Of a stretch of 64,000 bases of DNA, positions 57,101 through 64,000 are shown in pieces. Location of the stretch: positions 310,001 to 374,000 of the forward strand of contig JAPFFF010000018.1 of assembly GCA_039105265.1 (NCBI GenBank). Direction: 5' to 3'. This stretch comes from Tritrichomonas musculus. Its lineage: Eukaryota > Parabasalia > Tritrichomonadida > Tritrichomonadidae. Every line of letters starts with the position of its first letter. The stretch's first letter is position 1. The position numbers and the translations under genes are program-made. The notes under the pieces were generated by a model that was not told where the DNA came from, ran no database searches, and worked only from the letters and a program-made list of their open reading frames with translations.

Positions 57101-60100
57101 CAAACTGTCGTGAATTGAAGTGCAATTGTCTTGAAAAGCCCACGAATATTTTCAGCAACGATTTGGAAAGATGCATTGGTTGCAAATCCACAATGTATTG
57201 ATATATAATCAGGGGGCTGATTGAAATTATTCTTAACTTTGTAACCAGTTGGAAGTGGCTCAACTACTGACTTAATTGTTGGGAATTTATTTATATCAGA
57301 GGGAACATAATTTTCTTTAATTTGGCCTTTAAGTTGAGATGGAATGGTGTAAAGCAAACTTTTGCTTCCAGCATTAATTGCACCATGTGGACAGATAGAA
57401 GGGCAGGCTGCTATATCAAATGGCGAAGATGAAGAACTACTATTAACAATATTGATTTTAATTTGTGCTACCTTGGGAATTGCAATTAATACACGAAAAG
57501 TTTCACCTCGTGGAAATTCAAGTTCTTGGCCTTCAACAGTAAATAAAAATCGTTCAGAATCTACATCGAATGATACATTAGATAAATCTTTAAACTGAAC
57601 AATATGATTATTATATGGATACCAAACACCAAATGGACAACTAACCAATGAGAACCGTGTGAAAAACCTCTCAACATTATCTGAAATAATACCGAAGTAA
57701 ATTGGCTGCGTATCTTTTGGAACAACAAATTTTACGGTGAATTTGGTTTTTGGTTTAATTTGAGGAGAAATATAAGAAGTGAATTTATTCGAGCTATATT
57801 CAACTTGATTGAATCCATCTACTTGAGGTAATCCAGCAAGTGGCTGCATATTTCTTACGTTTGCAATTGTTAAATAAATAGTATGGAATGGAAGCGGCGA
57901 ATTTGCCAACTTCGTAATCATATCAGTTGTGAATTTTGATATGAATTCGCTGTATTGAAGGAAGTGAGAAAGAACTTGTACATATAAAACTGCTTTGATT
58001 GATGCAAGATTCTTGAAAATTTCGTCATAAAAAGAGAGAATGTAATCAAAATCGTTGAAGGTTTGGATATCTAATTTAACAACAGAAACAGCATATATCA
58101 AATTCTGAGGAGAAACTGTCCTATTAAGAGCTGGCCTATTAATATTAAACGGTCGTTCATAACATAAGAAAGTTGTTGGAACATTCGTAGGGGCTGCAAT
58201 GTATTCAGAAACGCTAGATCTGTTTGAATGATATTTAATGTTGCAAAATGGACGAACAGATTCCATTGAATTTCCAAGTGTGGCGAAAATACCACATACA
58301 ATGACGTCATCCTTATGATCAACATTCTTAAATATGTTTAATAAAATTGGCTTCACTTCTGTGTTTTCAGTGATGATTCTTCGAAGAAGCCATATTAATT
58401 CGTTTGCAGTTTTTATGTCCGAAAATTCAATGAAGTATTTACCAATTGTCTTTAAAATAAGAACGAGTTCCTTCTTGACATCATTTTTATCAAGAAGTTT
58501 GGAATTAATCACCGCAAACATAACACGACATAAAATTCGCTTAAGTTCAGGTGGACAGTTCCAGAATTCATTTCGAAATGATGCATAAAATTCAGGAGTT
58601 ACTTGAACATGTGAAAAACATGCATATTGAAGCAAACGTCCCATTGCTGATTGCTTTGGTTGCTTTAATGGCTCAGGGATTTCATTAACAGAATCCATTA
58701 GTGATAAAGCTAGAGCAAAAAGAGAGTAATTATCATCATTTTCGCAAAAAATGGAGAGAATTCCATTAAGAAATGCATTCTGAGCTTCATTTATTAATCC
58801 AGCACAATCTCTAAAGAATCTGCATGAAACTAAAATAAGCCTGCTTTGTTTTCGATTTCGGATGATTTTTAATATTTTTGAAAATAACTCCTTAATGTTG
58901 TTTTGGCTTGCTGATCCCGTGATCTTAAGAATAGAAGCAAGACCTTCAAAATTCTGAACTTGTGATAAAGTAAAAGTAAAAATGTCAGCAAATAAGTTGT
59001 ACTTATCAAGAGAAAGTACAGAATTAACAAATGAAAAGGCATCATCAGTTAATTTGGCTCGAGTGTTTTGCCTCATTAAAAGCTTAATAATCGTACTGGT
59101 CGTTTCTTTTGATGACACAAAATCTCCAATTTCTGCAGGAGTTGTATCTTCGTTTGAATTCATCTTTAAAAGCATTTTGCATTTCAATTTTATTTCATTA
59201 ACTGAATTTGGCTGTTGTTGAAGTGATCGATATGCATTTCGAATTTTTAACATTTGATCCATTGCAGGTTTGATTTTGGCAGAAAAAGGGAATTTTAATT
59301 TAAGGAGATCATTAGTTGCATGCAAATGCTTACTAGCAGCTGCTAGTGAAAGTTTATCAAGTTCTTTTAGTTCAGGACTTAAATTTTTATGCATAAATGG
59401 CTTGAATTTTTTGTAGACAAGATCCATTATTGGATCAGAAACAGATGAATCATTCAAAAATTTGAGAATCTTAGATTCTACTCCTTTCAAATTATCATTT
59501 GTGACTTTATGACTTATTTTAAGATTATTTCTGATAAAATGAACAAAATGCTTTTCGAAATCAGTCATTGCTGTTCCTTTAAGCAAAGTTGCCGATAATT
59601 TACCGTAAACAAATAAGAAAAGACGTAGAATGTTATTGAGATTCGATTCGCTTTCCAAATTAATAGATTTCTTTTCAATGAAATCATTAATCTTTTGAAG
59701 AAGTCCAGAGAAAGACTCTGTTAAGAATTGAGCTACAACATGATATGATGAAAGTGACGATAAAAGATTCAAGAAATTGTAAAGCAATGAAAGTATCAAA
59801 GACTGATCAAGCTCGTTATAATCTTGACAGTTTGCTAATGATTTCTGAAACTTGGTTAAAAGTTGGTTTGAATAATCATTAAGATAATCAAGTGGGGTGC
59901 TTAGTTCTTTGTTCGATTGAAATTGAATATCTTCGAATTTATCATTTCTAATAAATTGTGCAGCCATTGTAATAAGAACACGCTGATGAATTAAAAGAAT
60001 AGAATGTAAAATTGGAGATATTGAACTTTCTGAGCACGTATCAGATGGGAGCAATTTAGTTAGTTTGTTTTCTTGTGAAAAAGAAATCGATGCTAGTAAA

Positions 60101-61860
60101 GAGCATGATTCAAGCTTTGATAAAGCATACGTAATTTGAACATCATCTTGTATTTTTTCGATGAGAGTGATAAGCATATCAATAGATCTTTTGGTTTGCT
60201 CAAAAAGAACAATATTTAATGTGTTAAAATAGAGAAAAACAGATAGATCCAATGGTAATAAATGAACCAAATCAAGGATTTTTTCCCTGAAATCTGGTGT
60301 TGCTCGTATTTTTTTCATATTAAGTTCAAGTATAATAACTAAAATTTGGACAGCAATATCTTGTTTTGGAATATTAAGATATGTTCGAGTCATTTGAATA
60401 ATATCATAGACTTGTACATCAGAACTTGCCATATAAGCTTTTGGAATGACCTGCGATCCAAGATAATGAATGACAACATTGAACATATCATGAATAAACA
60501 TCTTATATTTCTTTTTTGATTTAGTTTTTCTATCTCCAGGCAATCCAACAAAAGAAGGATTAATAGAACCAGCAAAATAGTAACGTCTAACTCCGAGTTT
60601 ATTATTATCAAATAAAGAAGTAACCCAATGGCATCGATTAATTGAATCTGTGGCTGCTGAGCAATAATAATCAGATGAACGGAAAAGATCATCATGAACA
60701 AATTTTCCTGTTATTAAAGAAAATACTCTATATATAACTGTTGTTGGATTGATTCTGAACATAAAACTTAAAAATGTACCATTGGTTTCAATAGGAATTT
60801 TAGAATAATCTACTCTTGGGAAAAGCATCGGAATCTGTGGATTGAGAGGCTCATTTCCTTTAACTAATTTCACTTTTCTTACTACTTTGTTGTTTTCATA
60901 TACTGTTGCAAAATTATCAATATCAAGTCTAACTTTGACAACGCCATCACTTACATAGCATATATAATCTGGAGGTATTTTTGAAATTGTTTTTGCTAGT
61001 TTGTCTTTCTTTTTAAATACGTCAAATATTTTGTATTCATAAACATTTTCGCCTTTATAAATGTATATACTGGTTTTATCAGCTGTTAATGATATAGTAC
61101 TGTCAACGTTAATATCAAGTCGTCTAGAAATAGGTGTAATAAGCGAGCCCATATTAAAAAGTGGAAATATTTGTAGAATATCAGTACAAAGAACAAAAAG
61201 GAATTGCCCACTTGTCGCAGTCCCATGCGCAAAAACATATTTGGCTGAAAATAGCTCAGTATGGCCTACTAGCTTAGGAATAAATTCTGGAGTTGGCGGT
61301 GGGAAAGCGGTGGCTGGCGAACAAGTGTGATAATGGGCAGCAACTTGATCAAATTCAGGATACTTTGAAAAACTTTTAAATTGTGCCTCATTGCATATTC
61401 TAAATGTCTCCATAATTTGAGTGAAGTCAGGTACTGGTACTCCTTCTTTTGCTGGATATTCAGTGAATGGCGTAAATAATAATGGAGAAAACTGTTGAAT
61501 GGTAAAAATCATAACACTTCTAGCAGTGGCAAGAGAGTCATAAAGATTAAAAGAATGACTTAATTGAATAACATTATCATTTTCTTTTTCTTGACAAAGT
61601 TTAATTATAGTTTGAATAATGTCTGGTATGTTATCAAGTTGTTCATAACATCCTAGAAGAAGCGAGGTAAGCTGAGATGGCTGATGCGGACAGCTGAATT
61701 GTTCTTCTTGTTTTGCTTGAACCGAGGAATGATAAAAAGCTGAAATAACATGCTCTTGTCTAAAATAGGAATAAGAAAGAGCACCTTGTGGCCGTATTTG
61801 ATCAAAAACTTGCGTTTTTGTTAATCGAGAGTTTAAATGTGCAGATTCTCCGTTTCCCAT
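54151..61860 (-). CDS. Giant HECT-type E3 ubiquitin ligase with N-myristoylation signal
   Basis: This is a 2569-residue protein. The C-terminal HECT domain (about 2200-2569) has RPWKIEFVGERAVDAGGPSRE, LTIGKYLGIVLRTG, FWRVVDKFTSEQRKLLLKF and the active-site segment LPTASTCFNRLHLP, with catalytic Cys near 2536, about 33 residues from the end as usual. The N-terminus MGNGESAH fits the N-myristoylation pattern (Gly2, Ser6), so membrane anchoring is likely. Residues about 190-450 look like a beta-propeller (KLVGHTELFSAKYVFAHG). The middle is long and helical. Around 1350-1480 there is a beta-rich, SPRY-like stretch (IYFGIISDNVERFF, FGVWYPYNNH), and around 1960-2060 another beta-rich segment follows a Ser-rich linker. 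HECT ligases accept ubiquitin on the Cys and pass it to substrates. Layout recalls the large HERC/HECTD group but no single orthologue is evident. Confidence 0.93.
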   Translation of the reverse strand: MGNGESAHLNSRLTKTQVFDQIRPQGALSYSYFRQEHVISAFYHSSVQAKQEEQFSCPHQPSQLTSLLLGCYEQLDNIPDIIQTIIKLCQEKENDNVIQLSHSFNLYDSLATARSVMIFTIQQFSPLLFTPFTEYPAKEGVPVPDFTQIMETFRICNEAQFKSFSKYPEFDQVAAHYHTCSPATAFPPPTPEFIPKLVGHTELFSAKYVFAHGTATSGQFLFVLCTDILQIFPLFNMGSLITPISRRLDINVDSTISLTADKTSIYIYKGENVYEYKIFDVFKKKDKLAKTISKIPPDYICYVSDGVVKVRLDIDNFATVYENNKVVRKVKLVKGNEPLNPQIPMLFPRVDYSKIPIETNGTFLSFMFRINPTTVIYRVFSLITGKFVHDDLFRSSDYYCSAATDSINRCHWVTSLFDNNKLGVRRYYFAGSINPSFVGLPGDRKTKSKKKYKMFIHDMFNVVIHYLGSQVIPKAYMASSDVQVYDIIQMTRTYLNIPKQDIAVQILVIILELNMKKIRATPDFREKILDLVHLLPLDLSVFLYFNTLNIVLFEQTKRSIDMLITLIEKIQDDVQITYALSKLESCSLLASISFSQENKLTKLLPSDTCSESSISPILHSILLIHQRVLITMAAQFIRNDKFEDIQFQSNKELSTPLDYLNDYSNQLLTKFQKSLANCQDYNELDQSLILSLLYNFLNLLSSLSSYHVVAQFLTESFSGLLQKINDFIEKKSINLESESNLNNILRLFLFVYGKLSATLLKGTAMTDFEKHFVHFIRNNLKISHKVTNDNLKGVESKILKFLNDSSVSDPIMDLVYKKFKPFMHKNLSPELKELDKLSLAAASKHLHATNDLLKLKFPFSAKIKPAMDQMLKIRNAYRSLQQQPNSVNEIKLKCKMLLKMNSNEDTTPAEIGDFVSSKETTSTIIKLLMRQNTRAKLTDDAFSFVNSVLSLDKYNLFADIFTFTLSQVQNFEGLASILKITGSASQNNIKELFSKILKIIRNRKQSRLILVSCRFFRDCAGLINEAQNAFLNGILSIFCENDDNYSLFALALSLMDSVNEIPEPLKQPKQSAMGRLLQYACFSHVQVTPEFYASFRNEFWNCPPELKRILCRVMFAVINSKLLDKNDVKKELVLILKTIGKYFIEFSDIKTANELIWLLRRIITENTEVKPILLNIFKNVDHKDDVIVCGIFATLGNSMESVRPFCNIKYHSNRSSVSEYIAAPTNVPTTFLCYERPFNINRPALNRTVSPQNLIYAVSVVKLDIQTFNDFDYILSFYDEIFKNLASIKAVLYVQVLSHFLQYSEFISKFTTDMITKLANSPLPFHTIYLTIANVRNMQPLAGLPQVDGFNQVEYSSNKFTSYISPQIKPKTKFTVKFVVPKDTQPIYFGIISDNVERFFTRFSLVSCPFGVWYPYNNHIVQFKDLSNVSFDVDSERFLFTVEGQELEFPRGETFRVLIAIPKVAQIKINIVNSSSSSSPFDIAACPSICPHGAINAGSKSLLYTIPSQLKGQIKENYVPSDINKFPTIKSVVEPLPTGYKVKNNFNQPPDYISIHCGFATNASFQIVAENIRGLFKTIALQFTTVCLMRIAAQEPTKIPNPMKLFTLLTIPLEPFSFDMFKCQKFPFTFENIRRNPNSLYLSLENEAIQAIEALLSVEKIVDRLCKCMLNISESRNMHLLSYPHVNHTYYPPLSYFPPISLKKMPSIVTINSFMPIRFSAASADRNPKKENLPFAFGNYQENLYVDQSITKEDLSVLSVNVTDNSFAFDTAFELLMDIKNVSFHATTPQQKFLIKSAFANLCIAQSPFVYNYLYSFSEFLGVILAPTPLDYSPKYMEKLFIMGGTLKGSNCHQFEVFEPFIQQESAFLGSDLYIEIIKHFPEFLSFEPERPLSRTCTVPIVSLDPGTIKSNFAQHIRMIRLFSIPYKSLVNFPFLQILPYWLRVTGAWRSSKNSQQNKKSRKSSSGSNNGDASGYETDEIDPFAEATTPDVMHISNPTGQKITIQLRMNKQVVLSNSSMLMLSTTPDFENAVFVNGRALFGPIEIKGQHQFLALIDVPGGWSVVRVEFTSWKRYRPPPPEKIDIDSIHDAFIADMTEFAINWTSENTEELIMDLPRYSLTEPTFVSAESIAKTCHLTHLFSTSVVVLRALLIHHFNYIRTRYYDQVPRILWDSMKSFVACEDAADGIIRDIACGNDNQFPRFKIDRHAARRYAVEHRGDYNKSIVTQLSVAFRSIEPNLLQCKKRPWKIEFVGERAVDAGGPSRELMTEMAASIFDPTTQLFIPVPNSKANEGANKDTFIPLDRTFRRAEDYLTIGKYLGIVLRTGLTQDLPFAPLVWKYFAHEKIDANDIYDIDTALQDQMKIVPQQCEQGTLTWTFHQWEGDISYLPGHSANQVVRVEEAQQYIHEVIQCRIDAIKPMMKMMRNGFSQNVGFKKHPLMTGKLLSRIAQGSSFISTEHLKSITVVADYDGMKDVFVQRFWRVVDKFTSEQRKLLLKFITTLTRLPNPVINPDFRLQIDKMNTKTPDESLPTASTCFNRLHLPAYSNDDICAEKVIYAITYCQSMENK

Positions 61861-62710
61861 ATATCTTTATATTAGAAGTTGATAGTAATTAATAATCGTT
61901 ATGGATAATATTTGACCTATTCGAATCAATTCAATTAACTACAATTATTGGTTTTATAAAACTAATTGTATCATGAAATCAATAAAAGAAAATCATCATT
62001 TCATAAATAATTTAACAATTCATTTACATATGCGTGCTTTCATCAAATTTAAGAAACAGATTCATGGATCTCAATTAATTCATTTGATTCCAGAGGTGCT
62101 AGAACTACTTTCAAACTTATATATTTATTTATATAGGTAAAATAATATATAATTAATATATAATTGTTTAATTTGGTTCATTACGAGTAATATTATAATG
62201 ATTTTAAAATTGAATATGGAAAAATAAACAATTCAAATTTTTATATTTTTAAAAATAAAAAAATAGCGAAAAAAATTTGTGTTTTAAGGTAATTTTATAG
62301 TATTTTAAATAAATTAATTTGTATATTTTTAGGTTACAAAATTTTTACCGATTCTTACCAATAGCGGCTGGATCTCGACTTTGTTTCGCTTCGCTCAATG
62401 CCCGCTAGGTGGTACGTAGCCTCAGTAAAAATTATGTTAAAATATAAAAAGATTTTATTTTATCCAGCATTTATTTCAGATTATTTTTTCTGAGTTTTTT
62501 CAACTATTCTAAAATTAATCCAACACATATAAAAATCGTATATTTTTTATAAAAATTATGCAATATAGTACAGATGATCATAATAAATCCAAATAAACAG
62601 TATTTAATTTCCTTTAAAAATATGTACGTCAATTATGACCGTTAAATATTTGAATAGAGCCTAATAATTTTTTGTAAAACTTGAGAACGTTTATTAAAAC
62701 AGGAAAGTGA
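61861..62710. other. Divergent intergenic region between HECT and armadillo-like genes
   Basis: This 850-bp AT-rich gap should contain both promoters. Its one unusual feature is a GC-rich foldback at 62340-62433. No coding frame or tRNA is recognised. Confidence 0.6.
62340..62433. repeat. GC-rich 94-bp foldback island (small element or structured RNA candidate)
   Basis: Outer arms AATTTTTACCGA (62340-62351) and TCAGTAAAAATT (62422-62433) pair at 11 of 12 positions. Inner arms TAGCGG (62362-62367) and CCGCTA (62402-62407) pair perfectly. Between them is GTTTCGCTTCGCTC. The interior is far richer in G and C than anything nearby outside genes. Two nested stems fit either a tiny inverted-repeat element or a non-coding RNA; it does not fold as a tRNA. 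Confidence 0.6.
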
Positions 62711-64000
62711 ATGGATTACAAATATCAAAGTGATTTACAATTTAATGATTTAGATAATTTCACAAGTGAACATAAAAATAATGATGCATCTTCAATTACT
62801 CAGAATACTTATAAAAATTTTAATCCTATTTTTAAAGAAATTTCCCAATCTCAAGAAGAGTATATAGACTTATATAATGCGATGGGAAAATTTTATAATG
62901 ATATTTGGAATAATAATGTCCCAAATTATTTTCAATCTTTCAAAGAATTGAATATACATACAATAATCGTTTATCAACTGAAGCAGAACCAAGCACCAGA
63001 TTATCAAGATAAAATAATCGACATTGTTGATCGCTTAACATCTGATAAATCATCAATAAAATACTCGATTGATCTAGTTGAAGCAGGAATTATACCAGTT
63101 CTTATCGAATTGTATTTTAACTTGAAAAATAATTTGAAAATCATTGATATTTTTTCTAATATTGTTACAAAAAATATAAATTTAAAGAATCAAATTTTAG
63201 AAAAAGTTGATTATAATTTGATTTTTATGCAATTGATTCAAGATTCTGTGCCAAGCGAACAAAAAATTGTTTACAGAAATTTTTTGCATTCAATTTTAGT
63301 TTGGGACGATTTCACAATAGAAATAATGCAAACATATCTAAAGTATTCAAAAGTTCTTCTTGAGCAATGGAGAAAAGATATTAAATATCCTACATATATT
63401 TTTAAAATCGTTATCACGCATTTCTGTGAATTCCAGCACGTCCATTCGGATTTATATTTACCTTTTCAAGAATATGTTAGAGAAATCGAGCTACCTAATC
63501 TAATCATATCTGTTCTTGAAGAAAATTCTGATTTCATTGAAGATAATCAAATTAGCCCAGAAACCCCTTATGATTGCCAAGATAATTCTAAGTCTATTTT
63601 TATTTATACCCTTCTGAATATACTTGCAATCATATTTGAGAAGCCTGTTAATTTTAATTTAAATTTGCAATTATTTGCTGTTTTGGCTAAAAGCAAATAT
63701 GAAAAAATTAGGAAAGAAGCGATTTTTGCAATTGGAAACTTATTTGAATCAATGCCAGAAACAATTCAACAAATGCCTTTGGATTACTTTGAACTACTTA
63801 GGTTTTATATTGATAGGTCTAAAAGCGTAACAAAAATCGAAAGTTTAATTTGCTGTGCAACGGCCATTTGCTTTTCAAATCATACGACGAGATTATATTT
63901 TGTTCACAACAATATTTTATATAATTTAGCTGAATCTATATATTGTGGTGATAACACGTTGCTCTATATGATTATTAATTCAATAGCTAGATTAATCGAG
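62711..64000 (+). CDS. Armadillo/HEAT-like repeat protein (3' end outside window)
   Basis: An open frame starts at the ATG at 62711 (MDYKYQSDLQFNDLDNF) and runs 430 codons to the window edge without a stop, so the gene is cut by the boundary. The sequence is soluble and mostly helical. From about residue 95 it shows repeated helix pairs typical of ARM folds: SIDLVEAGIIPVLIELY, then KIIDIFSNIVTKN, and later YEKIRKEAIFAIGNLF followed by LICCATAICFSN. The KxRKEAIFAIGNL pattern is characteristic of ARM repeats, as in importin alpha. No importin-beta-binding basic region is present at the N-terminus, so importin alpha itself is unlikely. ARM proteins are protein-binding scaffolds. The specific role is unknown. 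The gene is divergent from the HECT gene. Confidence 0.85.
   Translation, partial: MDYKYQSDLQFNDLDNFTSEHKNNDASSITQNTYKNFNPIFKEISQSQEEYIDLYNAMGKFYNDIWNNNVPNYFQSFKELNIHTIIVYQLKQNQAPDYQDKIIDIVDRLTSDKSSIKYSIDLVEAGIIPVLIELYFNLKNNLKIIDIFSNIVTKNINLKNQILEKVDYNLIFMQLIQDSVPSEQKIVYRNFLHSILVWDDFTIEIMQTYLKYSKVLLEQWRKDIKYPTYIFKIVITHFCEFQHVHSDLYLPFQEYVREIELPNLIISVLEENSDFIEDNQISPETPYDCQDNSKSIFIYTLLNILAIIFEKPVNFNLNLQLFAVLAKSKYEKIRKEAIFAIGNLFESMPETIQQMPLDYFELLRFYIDRSKSVTKIESLICCATAICFSNHTTRLYFVHNNILYNLAESIYCGDNTLLYMIINSIARLIE

Noticed and set aside
62340-62433. A tRNA gene in the GC-rich island
   Set aside because: No cloverleaf, no GTTC-type T loop and no acceptor pairing on either strand.
1-64000. Spliceosomal introns
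   Set aside because: All large frames are uninterrupted and I saw no trichomonad-type 3' intron element (ACTAACACACAG) at a frame break.

Overview
The window looks like nuclear DNA of a single-celled eukaryote, most likely a parabasalid flagellate of the Tritrichomonas/Trichomonas type. The sequence supports this in several ways. All genes are intronless, even those of 6-8 kb. The genetic code is standard. Intergenic DNA is strongly AT-rich with long A and T runs. Proteins carry Asn-, Asp-, Gln- and Ser-rich inserts. Several stop codons read straight into a TAAA, the arrangement known from trichomonad poly(A) signals. A POC1-like centriolar protein argues for an organism with basal bodies. 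The species call is inference; I could not compare with any database.

Layout. 2-8365 (+): a giant protein with three vWA domains and an RGG tail, open at the left edge. 8805-10064 (-): alpha/beta hydrolase. 11533-12825 (+): ankyrin protein with a zinc-binding tail. 13091-13924 (-): RBM26/27-like RRM protein. 14072-15301 (-): POC1-like WD40 protein. 15459-16241 (+): DHHC palmitoyltransferase. 16427-17389 (-): Enhancer-of-polycomb-like NuA4 subunit. 17647-24282 (-): Piezo channel. 24531-31421 and 32294-40732 (-): two large paralogous BEACH proteins side by side. 41648-42562 (-): BCD1-type HIT zinc-finger protein. 42637-43281 (+): degenerate Ras-like protein. 43398-45233 (-): Mad3/BUB1-like protein with a pseudokinase domain. 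45234-50264: a 5-kb stretch without intact genes, holding a 22-bp tandem array with a 110-bp higher-order period, nested inverted repeats and a decayed SANT/Myb-like gene. 50265-52964 (-): Tudor-SN. 53161-53760 (+): minimal NOT3/5 protein. 54151-61860 (-): giant HECT ubiquitin ligase with a myristoylation-type N-terminus. 62711-64000 (+): armadillo-like protein running off the right edge.

The genes do not form a pathway cluster. They are housekeeping and cell-architecture genes: RNA metabolism (BCD1, RBM26/27-like, NOT3/5, Tudor-SN), chromatin (EPL1-like), mitosis and basal body (BUB1-like, POC1-like), membrane and trafficking (Piezo, BEACH pair, DHHC), and ubiquitin (HECT). Several neighbours are head-to-head with short shared upstream regions (74, 157 and 196 bp) and probably share promoters.

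The most interesting items are the Piezo homologue with its conserved pore-proximal motif, the compacted BEACH domain beside a canonical paralogue, three proteins whose catalytic or nucleotide-binding motifs have eroded, the triple-vWA giant, and the gene-poor block with its higher-order minisatellite. No tRNA, rRNA, CRISPR array or recognisable virus-like element was seen.
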